A stretch of 64,000 nt of DNA from Peredibacter sp045999315 (GCF_045999315.1 NZ_CP174607.1:1364001-1428000), one strand, 5' to 3'. Shown: positions 25,997 through 35,624, counted from the first letter of the stretch. Notes: generated by a model from the sequence alone, not told the origin. Program-made: numbers and translations.

Positions 25997-26401
25997 GTGT
26001 TCGACCTCGAACATTTGAAGAAAATGAGAGAGGGGGTCCAACTCTTCAATGAGCAAAAATATTGGGAATGCCATGAAGCTCTTGAGGACGTCTGGATGGA
26101 GGATCGTCAGGATCCTGCAAGGAACGTCTACTGGGCGGTCATTCAAGTGGCCGCCGCCTGTATCCACTATCGCGATTCAAATCTTATTGGTGCCCGAGGC
26201 ATGATTCATAAAGCGAAAGAAAAGTTTCGCCGTTGCCGAGATCAACATATACTAACAGATGTAGTATTTAAGTTCCTTGATTGGCAGGAATTGGAAGACA
26301 TCGTGATGAAGATCCCAGAGGGGACCAGTTCAACTCTTCAAGACTTTGCCAATTTGTACGAGTTTCGTTTTAAGCATTATCCAGAAGAAGGAAAACTATG
26401 A
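25997..26401 (+). CDS. DUF309 domain protein
   Basis: This 134-residue helical protein shows the DUF309 signature: LFNEQKYWECHEALEDVWM with the conserved HE..E, then YWAVIQVAAACIHY and GARGMIHKAKEKF. The function of the family is unknown; the conserved His and Glu residues could bind metal. The GTG start immediately follows the fabI stop codon. Its stop overlaps the ATG of the next gene by 4 bp (ATGA), so fabI, this gene and the EI24-like gene are co-transcribed. Confidence 0.88.
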   Translation: MFDLEHLKKMREGVQLFNEQKYWECHEALEDVWMEDRQDPARNVYWAVIQVAAACIHYRDSNLIGARGMIHKAKEKFRRCRDQHILTDVVFKFLDWQELEDIVMKIPEGTSSTLQDFANLYEFRFKHYPEEGKL

Positions 26402-27138
26402 AAGGTATTTTGAAAGCGTTCCCTATGGCCTTTAAGATGATTCTTACAGACCCTGTGAATTTTGTTCTTTCAATCTTTCCTACTGTTATAGCCCTTGCTC
26501 TTTATATTTTCACGATTGTTTCCGCATATAGAAACTCCGACCGATTAGTTGCTTTCTTTCGTGGTTATATCTATACATCAGACCAGGCCACTTTCCTTGC
26601 CACACTCGTGACAGGAATTCTCATGATCTTTATTTTCTTTGTCATGAGTTGGACCTTTGTGATTGTGGTTGGGATCATTGCCGCTCCATTTAATTCTCTT
26701 CTCAGTAGTCGAATTGAAACAAAGCTTGTTCAGAAAGTGTATATGGATGAAGATCAGTCTAAGGCACTTGAGCAAGTGAAGATGTCGATGGGACAGACCT
26801 TTAAGAATGAAGCAAAGAAGCTTGTTTTTATCGGTATCGTGGCAGTAATGGCATTCCTTCTGAATCTTTTCCCATTGTTTTATCCACTAGGTGTTTTTCT
26901 TGTTGCAACACTCGTCGCAGTTCAGTTCGTAGACTATTCTTGGTCACGCCGAAATATGCATTTTGGAGAGTGCTTTAAAGATGTTTTGAAAAACATCATT
27001 CCATATTCGATCTCGGGCGCCATTTTTCTTCTTCTTGTAGCAATTCCAATCGTGAATGCTTTCATTCCCGCACTTGCGACCAGCTACTTCACTGTTCTGT
27101 TCTTATATCGTCAAAAGAAAATTGAACTCGCTCCTTAA
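26398..27138 (+). CDS. EI24/CysZ-like integral membrane protein
   Basis: This 246-residue protein has four to six hydrophobic segments, among them NFVLSIFPTVIALALYIFTIV, FLATLVTGILMIFIFFVM, LVFIGIVAVMAFLLNLFPLFY, LGVFLVATLVAVQFVDYSW and ISGAIFLLLVAIPIVNAFIPALA. The IAAPFNSLLSSRIE stretch after the second helix pair is the EI24 family hallmark. Bacterial relatives include the sulfate transporter CysZ, but no sulfur genes are near, so transport of sulfate is not assured. Position in the fabI operon hints at a membrane-biogenesis link. Its end overlaps the convergent DUF5996 gene by 50 bp. Confidence 0.84.
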   Translation: MKGILKAFPMAFKMILTDPVNFVLSIFPTVIALALYIFTIVSAYRNSDRLVAFFRGYIYTSDQATFLATLVTGILMIFIFFVMSWTFVIVVGIIAAPFNSLLSSRIETKLVQKVYMDEDQSKALEQVKMSMGQTFKNEAKKLVFIGIVAVMAFLLNLFPLFYPLGVFLVATLVAVQFVDYSWSRRNMHFGECFKDVLKNIIPYSISGAIFLLLVAIPIVNAFIPALATSYFTVLFLYRQKKIELAP

Positions 27139-28060
27139 GGCGATACAAGTAAGGACTTACTTCCAGCATATCGCGGTCCCAATGACCTAGATTTGCGGCA
27201 GCTCGATAACTTGATTCCAAAAAGCTCATCAATGTGGCCGCTGGCTCAAGTGAAGTTCTCACAGTTTCATAAGGCAAAACAAACTCATGCAGATCTTGAT
27301 TATAGATCGCCTCTGGCGGCATGATCTTGGCCTTTGAAAAACGATCAGGTTCTGGATAAGCATAACTATAAAAGGCAGCATGAGGATACATGGCATTGCC
27401 GGGCCAAAAACCACAACTCATCTCCTCATGTGAATAGGCCTCTCTGACAACATCATTCGAGAGGTGAGGGATACCGCCCGGGTGCTCAGGAGCACGTCGT
27501 CCAGAGAAACGAGTGATTGCTAGATCAAAACTTCCCCAGAAAAAATGAACTGGACTACTTTTTCCTACGAAGTCTGTTCTAAATTTCTGGAAGATATTAT
27601 TGACTCTCACGAGCACTTGGAAAAATTCATGAGCATGAAGAGGGTTATAGGTTCGGTGAACCGTATCTTCAGCAAAAGGAATGCCGTCTTCCACTTCATT
27701 TGGGACCGGATCAAAATTAGGTTCTACATCCATGATCTTCAACGCCTCAAGGAAACGTTCATAGAAAGAGGCCACAGTTTCATTCTGTAACAGCAGCACA
27801 AAACTTTTGCCCAAGCTGTCCTGAAAGATTAGTTGGTGATCATGAAAATCAAAATCAACCGTAAGACTTCTTTGTCCTAAGGGGATGGCCGAAGTGGAGA
27901 GTCCTCTTGAGGTCACATAAAGAGTTGTGTTCCAAGAGTGATTACACCAAGGAGATTTACAGAGTCTGAGCTTACCCACAATCTGGGTCCAACGGTGAAG
28001 GGTCTCATAAGTGTCTTTCCATTCAGAATACTCAAGTGTTGGCCATGTTAAATTCATCAT
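27089..28060 (-). CDS. DUF5996 family protein
   Basis: This 323-residue soluble protein fits the DUF5996 family: WKDTYETLHRWTQIVGKLRL near the start, WNTTLYVTSRGLST, IDFDFHDH-like VDFDFHDHQL, SPVHFFWGSFDLAITRFSGRRAP, EEMSCGFWPG and AAFYSYAYPEP. The many conserved His, Trp and Arg residues suggest an enzyme, but no reaction is known to me. There is no signal peptide. AAGGAGT lies ahead of the start. It converges on the fabI operon with a 50-bp overlap. Confidence 0.82.
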   Translation of the reverse strand: MMNLTWPTLEYSEWKDTYETLHRWTQIVGKLRLCKSPWCNHSWNTTLYVTSRGLSTSAIPLGQRSLTVDFDFHDHQLIFQDSLGKSFVLLLQNETVASFYERFLEALKIMDVEPNFDPVPNEVEDGIPFAEDTVHRTYNPLHAHEFFQVLVRVNNIFQKFRTDFVGKSSPVHFFWGSFDLAITRFSGRRAPEHPGGIPHLSNDVVREAYSHEEMSCGFWPGNAMYPHAAFYSYAYPEPDRFSKAKIMPPEAIYNQDLHEFVLPYETVRTSLEPAATLMSFLESSYRAAANLGHWDRDMLEVSPYLYRLKERVQFSFDDIRTEQ

Positions 28061-28156
28061 AAATACTCCTTGGCTGCTTGAAGTTTAAGCCACTTATCCC
28101 GGAAAAAAAGGTGCAAGAGCCTTGAGAGTTGCGTCTATTCTGCCGATAATGATCTC

Positions 28157-29164
28157 ATGGAAAATTCACCTGAAGTTGATGAACCAAAAGTCATAGCGAT
28201 TAAGCTGCCCTTTGATCTCACGGAGCGCATCTTGAGTTTTCCATTTCTCCACGCGATTCGTGAAAGATATCCGAAAGCTGATTTGCATTTCATCACACCA
28301 AAGAAAGAAATAGAGGTCTTAAATCTTCTTCCTTTCTCGGCCTATTATCATGAGTTTGATGAAGATGAGATTTCTAATGTGTTTGACGTCCATCGTTACT
28401 GTGCAAACGCAAAAATTTATAATGTTGATCTATTTATTTCGCTCACCAACTCTTTCGCTGATGCCTGCCTGGGACTTGGATTAAGGGCGAAAAAAAGAGT
28501 GGGTTTTTCAGACAACTGGAAAACTCTTGTTCTGACTCATAAAACTCCACGTCCTGTTGGTCATCACTTGGTGGAGGATCATTTTGCTCTTTTTAAAGAA
28601 TTGATAGGAGAGAATGTAAGCACAAAATTACGAGTGATGTCTCGTGATCTCACTCCCATTGTCCCAGAATGGGACTCACTTCCTTATATTGCGATTGATC
28701 TTTATCCCCTAAGAAATGCCGTCATTGAACCGGAATGGATTCAGCTTATTTCTCAGTTTGAGAATCAACGAATTGTTTTCTTTTCATCGGATGAGGCGGT
28801 AAAGGTCCAGATGTTGATGGATCACTTTCTGGCGAGTCTTCCAAAGAAGAACCTTTACGTTAATTTCGTCTATAAAAACTGGATTGATTTAGGACGTATG
28901 CTTGCTTTTGCCAAAGGCGTGATAGGTTATGCCGGCCCTGCACCCGCTCTTTCGGCCTATGTGGGTTCGAAGACTCTCATTCTTTATGAGAACCAAGATC
29001 CTCAGCGAACAGGCCCTTTTTACTTTTTAGCAGATGTGGCGGTGATGGGTGTGAATAATCCCACACTCGTAAACTCGACCCGTAATTCAGGTTCGTTAAG
29101 AGAACGAGTCACTTTTGATATGATGGAAGTGGCGAAGAAGGCCTTCGATTTTTTTAAGCTATAG
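28157..29164 (+). CDS. Glycosyltransferase family 9 (heptosyltransferase-like) protein
   Basis: This 335-residue GT-B-fold protein resembles lipopolysaccharide heptosyltransferases, which add heptose to the inner core from ADP-heptose. Support comes from the N-terminal IAIKLPFDLTERILSFPFLHAIRERYPKA pattern (KLPFDLTERIL is a variant of the usual RxxxxGD motif), KKRVGFSDNW, and the C-terminal GYAGPAPALSAYVGSKTLILY with PQRTGPF, equivalent to the donor-binding D/GxGxxHLAA..GP region. The usual DxGxxH is replaced by YAGPAP, so donor use may differ. gmhA at 59397, which makes a heptose precursor, supports a heptose-containing LPS in this organism. Confidence 0.8.
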   Translation: MENSPEVDEPKVIAIKLPFDLTERILSFPFLHAIRERYPKADLHFITPKKEIEVLNLLPFSAYYHEFDEDEISNVFDVHRYCANAKIYNVDLFISLTNSFADACLGLGLRAKKRVGFSDNWKTLVLTHKTPRPVGHHLVEDHFALFKELIGENVSTKLRVMSRDLTPIVPEWDSLPYIAIDLYPLRNAVIEPEWIQLISQFENQRIVFFSSDEAVKVQMLMDHFLASLPKKNLYVNFVYKNWIDLGRMLAFAKGVIGYAGPAPALSAYVGSKTLILYENQDPQRTGPFYFLADVAVMGVNNPTLVNSTRNSGSLRERVTFDMMEVAKKAFDFFKL

Positions 29165-29566
29165 GTTTTCGTCGGCCGGTTCAGAAAAGCGCTTATCTTT
29201 ACTAAAAATGAAATTCACATTTCTACCATTGTCTCGAGAAATCACGAAATAACCCAAATTCGTATAGGCGAAACAAGTGGTTGATTGAGTAAGATCGGCC
29301 ACAATGGAAGAGCATACCGGAAACACTTTAATCGCGACTTCATTTGGCTTACAAAGCAGTTTTGCATTCACTAGAGTAAGGAGTGCGATCTTGGCGCTTT
29401 CTGCGTCCATGGTTTCTTTACCATCGTTCCATTCATCTTTTGTGAGTTGATGAAGACCTGAGTGGCGATTATAAGGCATGAGCTTATCAAGACAGGTCAT
29501 TTCCTGAGCAAACGCTTGGGTAGCATGGAGAACAAAAACTGTGATTAGAATTAAAAGTTTCTTCAT
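29159..29566 (-). CDS. Small exported protein of unknown function
   Basis: This 135-residue precursor has a signal peptide KKLLILITVFVLHATQAFAQ. The mature chain has five cysteines (MTCLD, LLCKP, PVCSS, TTCFA) and looks like a small periplasmic alpha/beta domain. No recognisable family. Its last 6 bp overlap the convergent GT9 gene. Confidence 0.7.
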   Translation of the reverse strand: MKKLLILITVFVLHATQAFAQEMTCLDKLMPYNRHSGLHQLTKDEWNDGKETMDAESAKIALLTLVNAKLLCKPNEVAIKVFPVCSSIVADLTQSTTCFAYTNLGYFVISRDNGRNVNFIFSKDKRFSEPADENL

Positions 29567-29608
29567 GTTTTGACCTTTTTTATTAAGTTTAACATGAAGT
29601 GGGGTAGG

Positions 29609-29639
29609 GGCGAGTGAGCAAAACTTGCTCTGACTCGCC
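29609..29639. other. Long imperfect hairpin between exported protein gene and valS
   Basis: GGCGAGT-GAGCAA at 29609-29621 pairs with TTGCTC (29625-29630) and ACTCGCC (29633-29639), with a 2-nt bulge and a 3-nt loop. It sits 8 bp past the valS stop. No T tract follows on the minus strand, so it may stabilise the mRNA end or be a weak terminator of valS. Confidence 0.5.
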
Positions 29640-29646
29640 GCCTTAA

Positions 29647-32307
29647 TTATAGAAAACTATCGAGAATCTGGTTGAGGGACTGAAGCTTGTCTTGGAAAAG
29701 TTTGGCCTTCTCTTGAACTTCCGCACGAACTTCTTCAGGGGCATTGGCCATGAAGTTTTGGTTATTGAGCTTAGATTCGACCTTCTTATACTCGTTCTGC
29801 GTCTTCTCCATGTCCTTCTTAATACGATTCACTTGCTCGTTAAGATCAATGATCCCTTCAAGTGGAACGAAGATCTCAGTATGAGTCGTAGCAAGAGAAG
29901 CGGACTTCTTAGGTTTCTCCTGTGCCTTGTTACGAATTGTTCCTGACTTCACGTTCGCAAGATCTTTTAAGAAGTGACGAGACTCATAAACGAACTTCGC
30001 CAATTTCTTATCGTCTGTGAAAAGCTTCACATCAATTTCATCTTTCGGTTTCATGTTTACAGAAGAGCGAATGTTACGGATACCAGTAGTGATATCAATA
30101 AACTTGTTCATCATCTCCTGAACTTCAGCATTCTCGAGTGATTTATCAAACTCTACATACTCTTGAGTCGCAACCATTGTCTTGTCATCAAGATAAGACC
30201 AGATTTCCTCAGTGATGAAAGGAACGATCGGATGAAGAAGGTTCACGATCTTTTTGAAGCAGTACTTAAGCATGGTCGCGCGGATGATTTTCGCTTTTTC
30301 GTCTTCACCGTAAAGGATGTTTTTCGAAAGCTCGATGTACCAAGAACAGAATTTGTCATACACGAAGGCATAGATCGCCGCTGAAGCATCATCAAAACGA
30401 TACACATCAAGTGATTCGTTCATTTGCTTCGCGACCGTATTTAGCTCAGCAAGAATCCATTTATCGTGAAGGTGCCACTCAGATTTAACTGGTAGCTCAT
30501 CTTTTGCCTTATCCAGGAACGGATAAACGAAACGGAAAGCGTTCCAAAGTTTATTCACGAAGTTTCGGTAACCTTCAATTCTTTCCGGATCAAGGTTGAG
30601 GTCACGGTTGTAACCAGAGCCAGCGGCAAGAGTGAATCTCATGGCATCAGCACCATATTGTTTCACCATGTCCAGCGGGTCAATACCGTTACCGAGAGAC
30701 TTACTCATCTTACGGCCTTGCTTATCGCGAACGATAGCGTGGATGTAAGTGTGTTTGAATGGAGCTTTACCAGTTACCTTCATTCCCATCATCATCATAC
30801 GAGCGACCCAGAAGAAGATGATGTCGAAGCCTGTGATGAGAGTTTCATTTGGATAAAACTTATCAAAGCCCTTTTCTTCCATTGCTTTTTCATCTGGCCA
30901 GCCCAGAGTTGAAAGTGGCCATAGACCTGAAGAGAACCAAGTATCAAGAACGTCTGGGTCTTGGAAAATATCAGTGTCTTTACACTCAATACAATGAGTA
31001 GGAGTTTCTTCCGCTGCCCATTGAGTCTCACAATGACGGCAGTAATAAACCGGGATCTGGTGACCCCACCACAGCTGACGTGAGATACACCAGTCTTTTG
31101 GATTACGAAGCCAAGCAAAGTACGTGTTCTCCCAACCTTTCGGGAAGAAAGTCATGTCACCTTGTTCTACTGCTTCAACTGCCACGCGGGCCATTTCAGT
31201 TGTATTCAGGAACCACTGTTTTGAAACCATAGGTTCTACGATTTCATCCGAGCGCTCACCGTGACCAACCGGATGAACGTGGTCTTTCTTTTCAATGAGT
31301 GAACCAAGTTCAGTTAGAATACGCTCAACTTCAGCACGAGCGTCTTTAGGCTTCATGCCTTCGATTTCAGGAGCGTTCTTATTGAATGAGCCGTCTTTAT
31401 TAAGAATGTTGATAATGGGAAGACCGTTACGCTTACCAATTTCAAAGTCATTGAAGTCGTGGCCTGGAGTCACTTTTAAGCAACCAGTACCTTTTTCAAT
31501 ATCAACGTGCTCGTCACCAATAATAGGAACTTCGCGGTTACAAATAGGAACGATGGCGGTTTTGCCAATAAGATCCTTAAAGCGTTCGTCATTTGGATTA
31601 ACCGCAACTGCAGTGTCCGCAAAAATAGTTTCCGGACGAGTTGTTGCGATTACAAGTTCCATATCAGGGTCTTCTTTTACTTTATATTTTAAGTAATAGA
31701 AGAAACCTTTTACTTCTTTATGTTCAACCTCTGCATCTGAAATCGCAGATTGAAGAACAGGGTCCCAGTTAACGATGTAGTCAGATTGATAAATCAGACC
31801 CTCGTTATAAAGCATAACGAAGAACTTCTTTACTGCCTTATTAGGAATGTCATCAAGTGTGAAAGTCGAGTAGTCCCAGTCACATGAAACACCCATTTTC
31901 TTTTGTTGATTAACAATTTCAGAACCGTACTGCTCTTTCCATGCCCAAATGCGCTTCGTGAATTCTTCACGGCCAAGGTCATGACGGTTTTTCTTTTCTT
32001 GTTTCCAGATAAGTTTTTCAACCACTGCCTGGGTTGAAATACCGGCGTGGTCAGTTCCAGGAATCCAAAGTGTCTCAAAACCCTTCATGCGCTTATAGCG
32101 AATAAGGGCATCTTGAGTTGTTGCATCGAGAGCGTGACCCATGTGAAGCTTACCAGTAACGTTCGGAGGAGGCATAAGAACAGTGAACGTTTTCTTCTGC
32201 TTTCCAGGAACTGGCTTAAACACTTTTTTATCAAGCCACTTCTGGTACCACTTATCTTCTGCCCCTTGAGGGTCAAATGTCTTTGGGAGGTCGTTTTGAA
32301 TTTCCAT
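29647..32307 (-). CDS. valS: Valine-tRNA ligase
   Basis: This 886-residue class Ia synthetase charges tRNA-Val. Its HIGH motif appears as PPPNVTGKLHMGHAL near residue 50 and its KMSKS motif as GRKMSKSLGNG near residue 540. Between them lies the CP1 editing domain with ATTRPETIFADTAVAV and a GTGCLKVTPGHDFNDFE stretch. Zinc-finger-like cysteines are at YYCRHCETQW and HCIECKD. The C-terminal 70 residues form the coiled-coil arm typical of ValRS (LNEQVNRIKKDMEKTQNEY). hisS lies 12 bp upstream on the same strand, so the two synthetases form an operon. Confidence 0.97.
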   Translation of the reverse strand: MEIQNDLPKTFDPQGAEDKWYQKWLDKKVFKPVPGKQKKTFTVLMPPPNVTGKLHMGHALDATTQDALIRYKRMKGFETLWIPGTDHAGISTQAVVEKLIWKQEKKNRHDLGREEFTKRIWAWKEQYGSEIVNQQKKMGVSCDWDYSTFTLDDIPNKAVKKFFVMLYNEGLIYQSDYIVNWDPVLQSAISDAEVEHKEVKGFFYYLKYKVKEDPDMELVIATTRPETIFADTAVAVNPNDERFKDLIGKTAIVPICNREVPIIGDEHVDIEKGTGCLKVTPGHDFNDFEIGKRNGLPIINILNKDGSFNKNAPEIEGMKPKDARAEVERILTELGSLIEKKDHVHPVGHGERSDEIVEPMVSKQWFLNTTEMARVAVEAVEQGDMTFFPKGWENTYFAWLRNPKDWCISRQLWWGHQIPVYYCRHCETQWAAEETPTHCIECKDTDIFQDPDVLDTWFSSGLWPLSTLGWPDEKAMEEKGFDKFYPNETLITGFDIIFFWVARMMMMGMKVTGKAPFKHTYIHAIVRDKQGRKMSKSLGNGIDPLDMVKQYGADAMRFTLAAGSGYNRDLNLDPERIEGYRNFVNKLWNAFRFVYPFLDKAKDELPVKSEWHLHDKWILAELNTVAKQMNESLDVYRFDDASAAIYAFVYDKFCSWYIELSKNILYGEDEKAKIIRATMLKYCFKKIVNLLHPIVPFITEEIWSYLDDKTMVATQEYVEFDKSLENAEVQEMMNKFIDITTGIRNIRSSVNMKPKDEIDVKLFTDDKKLAKFVYESRHFLKDLANVKSGTIRNKAQEKPKKSASLATTHTEIFVPLEGIIDLNEQVNRIKKDMEKTQNEYKKVESKLNNQNFMANAPEEVRAEVQEKAKLFQDKLQSLNQILDSFL

Positions 32308-32319
32308 ACGGGATCCTTA

Positions 32320-33654
32320 TTAAAAATCGGTCAGAGTCTTGGTCGTTTCTGTTCTAGTTGCCACTTCTTTCACTTTAATGTCGGTCTCGGTGACCATCAC
32401 GATGTGGGTGAAGTTCTTTTTGTCTGAATAGTTAAAAATTTTCTTCGGCTTGTTTTCTCCGAACATCAATTCAACTTTCTTATTTTGCGAACGCAGTTTG
32501 TTTGCGATTTGCATCGCCGTCTTTTCGCCTTCAGGAGTAAAGTAGGCCACAAGATAGTCGATTGTTGGTTTTGAGAAATCACCAATGAGTTTATGAGCAG
32601 TTAAAAAATCAGTCAGCGGTACTTCGCCCAGACCGATACCTACGCCTTCAAGGGCCGGCTCATTAAAGATCTGAAGAAGATTAGCGTATGCTCCACCACC
32701 GGCCACTGCACGACGGTTGTCAGGGTGCTTGTCAAAGATTTCGAATACGACACCTGTGTAGTAATCCAATCCACGAACAATTGATGGATCGAATTTCACG
32801 TATTCGCTTAGTCCTTGTTCTTTGAATTTATCGAAAAGAGAAATTATTGGAGTCACGTGCTTTTCAATCACGTGGTCGCCAATGCTTTCAACTCCGGCCA
32901 TTTTCTGCATGAAAACTTCTGACAACGTTGTTTCAGAGAAATATTTTGAAACATATGTTTTCACTTCATCAATGGAAGTGATTCCTACGAATTCTTCAAA
33001 AATTTTGGCCTTGGTTTCATCTGGAGTAATGGTTCTAACTTCAGCGGCGAATTTGTCGGCTGGCATTTTGTTTTTCTTATCCACAAGCTTATAAAGCTTA
33101 TGAGTAAGTGCTGGTTCTAGACCAATCAGCCCTTCGAACACTAAATCAACAAAACGACGGTCATTCACCAGAACTTCAAAGTGTTCTGAAGTTGCGCCAA
33201 AACTTTTCATGATGGAAACCGCGAGTTGAATAATTTCAACTTCACCATATTGGCCAGCACCGAAAATATCGGCATTGTATTGCCAGAACTCACGAAGACG
33301 ACCTTTCTGAGGCTTTTCGTATCTCATGAGATTTGGAATCGCGTACCAACGAATGGGTTTAGCAATTTCACGGTGAACCTGAGCGGCCATACGGGCCACA
33401 GTTGGTGTCATCTCAGGACGAATGGCGACTTTACGTTCACCACGATCAACGAATGAATAAATTTGTTCGTTGATAAGTTCTTCGCCAGACTTGGCGAGAT
33501 AAAGTTCGACTTCTTCAAGAAGTGGTCCATCATATGGTTCATAAGCAAATAGCTCAGAAACTTCCGCCATTTTTTGGAAGATATAATTTCTAAGTCTCAT
33601 CTCTTTCGGAAAAAAATCCCGAGTTCCACGATATGGGGATTTTGTGAGTGCCAT
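32320..33654 (-). CDS. hisS: Histidine-tRNA ligase
   Basis: This 444-residue class IIa synthetase charges tRNA-His. It begins ALTKSPYRGTRDFFP, with the usual GTRDF element, and has RPEMTPTVARMAA, motif 2 (RYEKPQKGRLREFWQYNADIFG), the HisRS-specific RGLDYYTGVVFE, motif 3-type GGGAYANLL and GVGIGLGEVPL, and an anticodon-binding C-terminal domain. I choose the ATG at 33654 because AAAGGA lies 6 bases ahead; the frame extends to 33681 without such a signal. Adjacent valS is probably co-transcribed. Confidence 0.96.
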   Translation of the reverse strand: MALTKSPYRGTRDFFPKEMRLRNYIFQKMAEVSELFAYEPYDGPLLEEVELYLAKSGEELINEQIYSFVDRGERKVAIRPEMTPTVARMAAQVHREIAKPIRWYAIPNLMRYEKPQKGRLREFWQYNADIFGAGQYGEVEIIQLAVSIMKSFGATSEHFEVLVNDRRFVDLVFEGLIGLEPALTHKLYKLVDKKNKMPADKFAAEVRTITPDETKAKIFEEFVGITSIDEVKTYVSKYFSETTLSEVFMQKMAGVESIGDHVIEKHVTPIISLFDKFKEQGLSEYVKFDPSIVRGLDYYTGVVFEIFDKHPDNRRAVAGGGAYANLLQIFNEPALEGVGIGLGEVPLTDFLTAHKLIGDFSKPTIDYLVAYFTPEGEKTAMQIANKLRSQNKKVELMFGENKPKKIFNYSDKKNFTHIVMVTETDIKVKEVATRTETTKTLTDF

Positions 33655-33718
33655 ACATGTCCTTTGTGAGCGGTGAGGCACCCATATTATACACTTTTGA
33701 GAGCGATGACTAATAGTG

Positions 33719-34582
33719 TTATGGGATTTTCTTGTTCAACTCTTCGTTGATCTCATCGGAGAGAGGACTTAGGTCTTCCGGAGTCACTTCCTGGACCTGT
33801 TTTGTCGCTTCGGTCTTCTCTTTTTCGGACTCTTCTTTGAGGGTTAGAGGGACTTCATTCTGCTGCATTCGCTTAATATCTTCCGGATGAAGTTCCAGGA
33901 GCTTCTGAGGGATATTGAAAATGGTAATTTTTGTGTTGCTGGTGGCAGTGGAAGCGTAACGCTTAAAGAGCAATGAACGCTCATTTAGACGACGTAAAAT
34001 GACCCATGAAACTTCTTTGCTAAGATTATTAAATTCAGGGGCTGTCAGACTGTCCATGCGATCAATCCAGGGCATGAGGTAGGTCAAGTAACGGGCAAAT
34101 CTTTGGGCCTCGACTTTTTTGGCCCCGTCGAATTGATTAGGATTAAAACTCTTGGCGCTGATAAGGCCCATGTCTCGACGAAAGCGAAGTTCCGCTAAGA
34201 TGGAGCGCCAAATCCACTGAGAAAATTGATTAAGATACTTTTCTTTGTTTTTAAAATCTTCTTCCAGTCGGTCAAGGAGAAGGAGAGTCATATCGAACTG
34301 ACGAACTTTTTTAAACTTGTATTCCAAGACGTTTTTAATGACTTCAGACTTCATTAAAAGGAAAATATGTTCTTTCTGAAGCTGTCCCAGATTTTCATCC
34401 AGCTCTTTACAGATTCCCACCATTTGAATTTTTTCGGCCGGGGTTTTAATTCCCATTTTGAGAGAATTAAATAAATGAGTGAACTCGAGGGGCACGCGGT
34501 CTGACATGGCCGTAAAGTCCTTATCAAAGGCAAGGGCACTTAAAGGCAAAACGAGAATGAGAAGTAGGAGTTTAGAGATCAA
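33719..34582 (-). CDS. Exported helical protein of unknown function
   Basis: This 287-residue precursor has a signal peptide ISKLLLLILVLPLSALA before FDKDF. The mature chain is mostly helical with many basic and hydrophobic residues and has a single Cys (GICKEL). The C-terminal 50 residues are low-complexity Lys/Glu/Pro. It overlaps the upstream gene by 11 bp and is the last of a run of three exported-protein genes. No family recognised; conserved order and overlap suggest a shared role with the two genes before it. Confidence 0.75.
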   Translation of the reverse strand: MISKLLLLILVLPLSALAFDKDFTAMSDRVPLEFTHLFNSLKMGIKTPAEKIQMVGICKELDENLGQLQKEHIFLLMKSEVIKNVLEYKFKKVRQFDMTLLLLDRLEEDFKNKEKYLNQFSQWIWRSILAELRFRRDMGLISAKSFNPNQFDGAKKVEAQRFARYLTYLMPWIDRMDSLTAPEFNNLSKEVSWVILRRLNERSLLFKRYASTATSNTKITIFNIPQKLLELHPEDIKRMQQNEVPLTLKEESEKEKTEATKQVQEVTPEDLSPLSDEINEELNKKIP

Positions 34583-35624
34583 GCTGTAGCTCCTCTCGGG
34601 TCGGTACCGCTTTTAAGATGTCTTCTCCGAGATTGAATTTCCCTTCAAGAACAAAGAACTCCCCACGAAGAGGAATAAGAACTCTTCCATCCATCTCTAA
34701 AAGTTGGGCCACGTTTTTAAGTTCTGACCTGATCTCAATGTCCTGAGTTTTTAGGTTCAGGCGAACCGCTTCGGTTGTGCGGTAGTTAATCTGCTTGTCT
34801 TGAGTCATGGTTTTAATAAAGTAAATAAACTCAGGCAAACAAACCATATTACCCAGATCTTGTTCCACTGAACTATAGAGAGTGGTGTAACTTGTCCCTT
34901 TCATCTCACCAGAAAATTTTAGGATCTTACTTCCGCGGCTCACACCTTCATAAGGAAACTCACCGACCGCAAGGTAGCCTTCTTGCTGGCACATTTCCAA
35001 TCGGGTCGCACTCTGAGGACTGCGGTAAATGATGTTACTTTTTTGAGAAATCAAATCATAGGCGATCAGAGCACTGTAACCATTCTCATTAATATCGGTG
35101 TAGATCACCGTACTTGAACTCACCATCTCCACTTCGGGAAGGAAGAAGGGATTGGCCTTCTTAGAAAGACGAATATCGTATTTCTTTTGAGTCACAAGAT
35201 TCTGGATATGTAGAACTTTCTCAACTGGATTAAAATAAGAGATCCACTCATCTTTAAGATGAAGTTTACTGTTTCGGCCAAATCCAACATCGCGAGTGGT
35301 CGTGTTTCCGAAATCAACCACCATGATCCGATTGTTTTTGAGAAAATTATATTCGTCATGGGCGTTAGGAATGGATTCAATCGCCAGGCGTTGCTTAAAT
35401 CTCGATGATCTCACTAAATAATCATTGGAAGAGGCCTCAGAAATAAAATCCAGGCTTCGGAAGCTACTGACCATGCCGAGGACGCCAGGTTTTTTTTGAA
35501 CGTATGCATAACGCCCATCCATGCTGATGAATCGCAAGGTCTCGGGAGAGTGCTTCGTTAAGAAACGTGGGAGTTCCGCGGCCTCGAGAGTAAAAAATAA
35601 AAAGAATAAACTAATCCAGGCCAT
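34572..35624 (-). CDS. Exported beta-propeller-like protein
   Basis: This 350-residue protein starts with a short signal peptide (AWISLFFLFFTLEAAE). The rest has repeated beta strands with patterns such as YAYVQKK, EWISYFNPVEKVLHIQNL, TVIYTDINENGYSALIAYDL, GYLAVGEFPYEG and AVRLNLKTQDIEI, which resemble successive WD/TolB-like blades. The propeller assignment is inference from strand periodicity only. It overlaps the previous gene by 14 bp and the next by 11 bp, so all three are translated as one unit. Confidence 0.72.
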   Translation of the reverse strand: MAWISLFFLFFTLEAAELPRFLTKHSPETLRFISMDGRYAYVQKKPGVLGMVSSFRSLDFISEASSNDYLVRSSRFKQRLAIESIPNAHDEYNFLKNNRIMVVDFGNTTTRDVGFGRNSKLHLKDEWISYFNPVEKVLHIQNLVTQKKYDIRLSKKANPFFLPEVEMVSSSTVIYTDINENGYSALIAYDLISQKSNIIYRSPQSATRLEMCQQEGYLAVGEFPYEGVSRGSKILKFSGEMKGTSYTTLYSSVEQDLGNMVCLPEFIYFIKTMTQDKQINYRTTEAVRLNLKTQDIEIRSELKNVAQLLEMDGRVLIPLRGEFFVLEGKFNLGEDILKAVPTREELQLDL

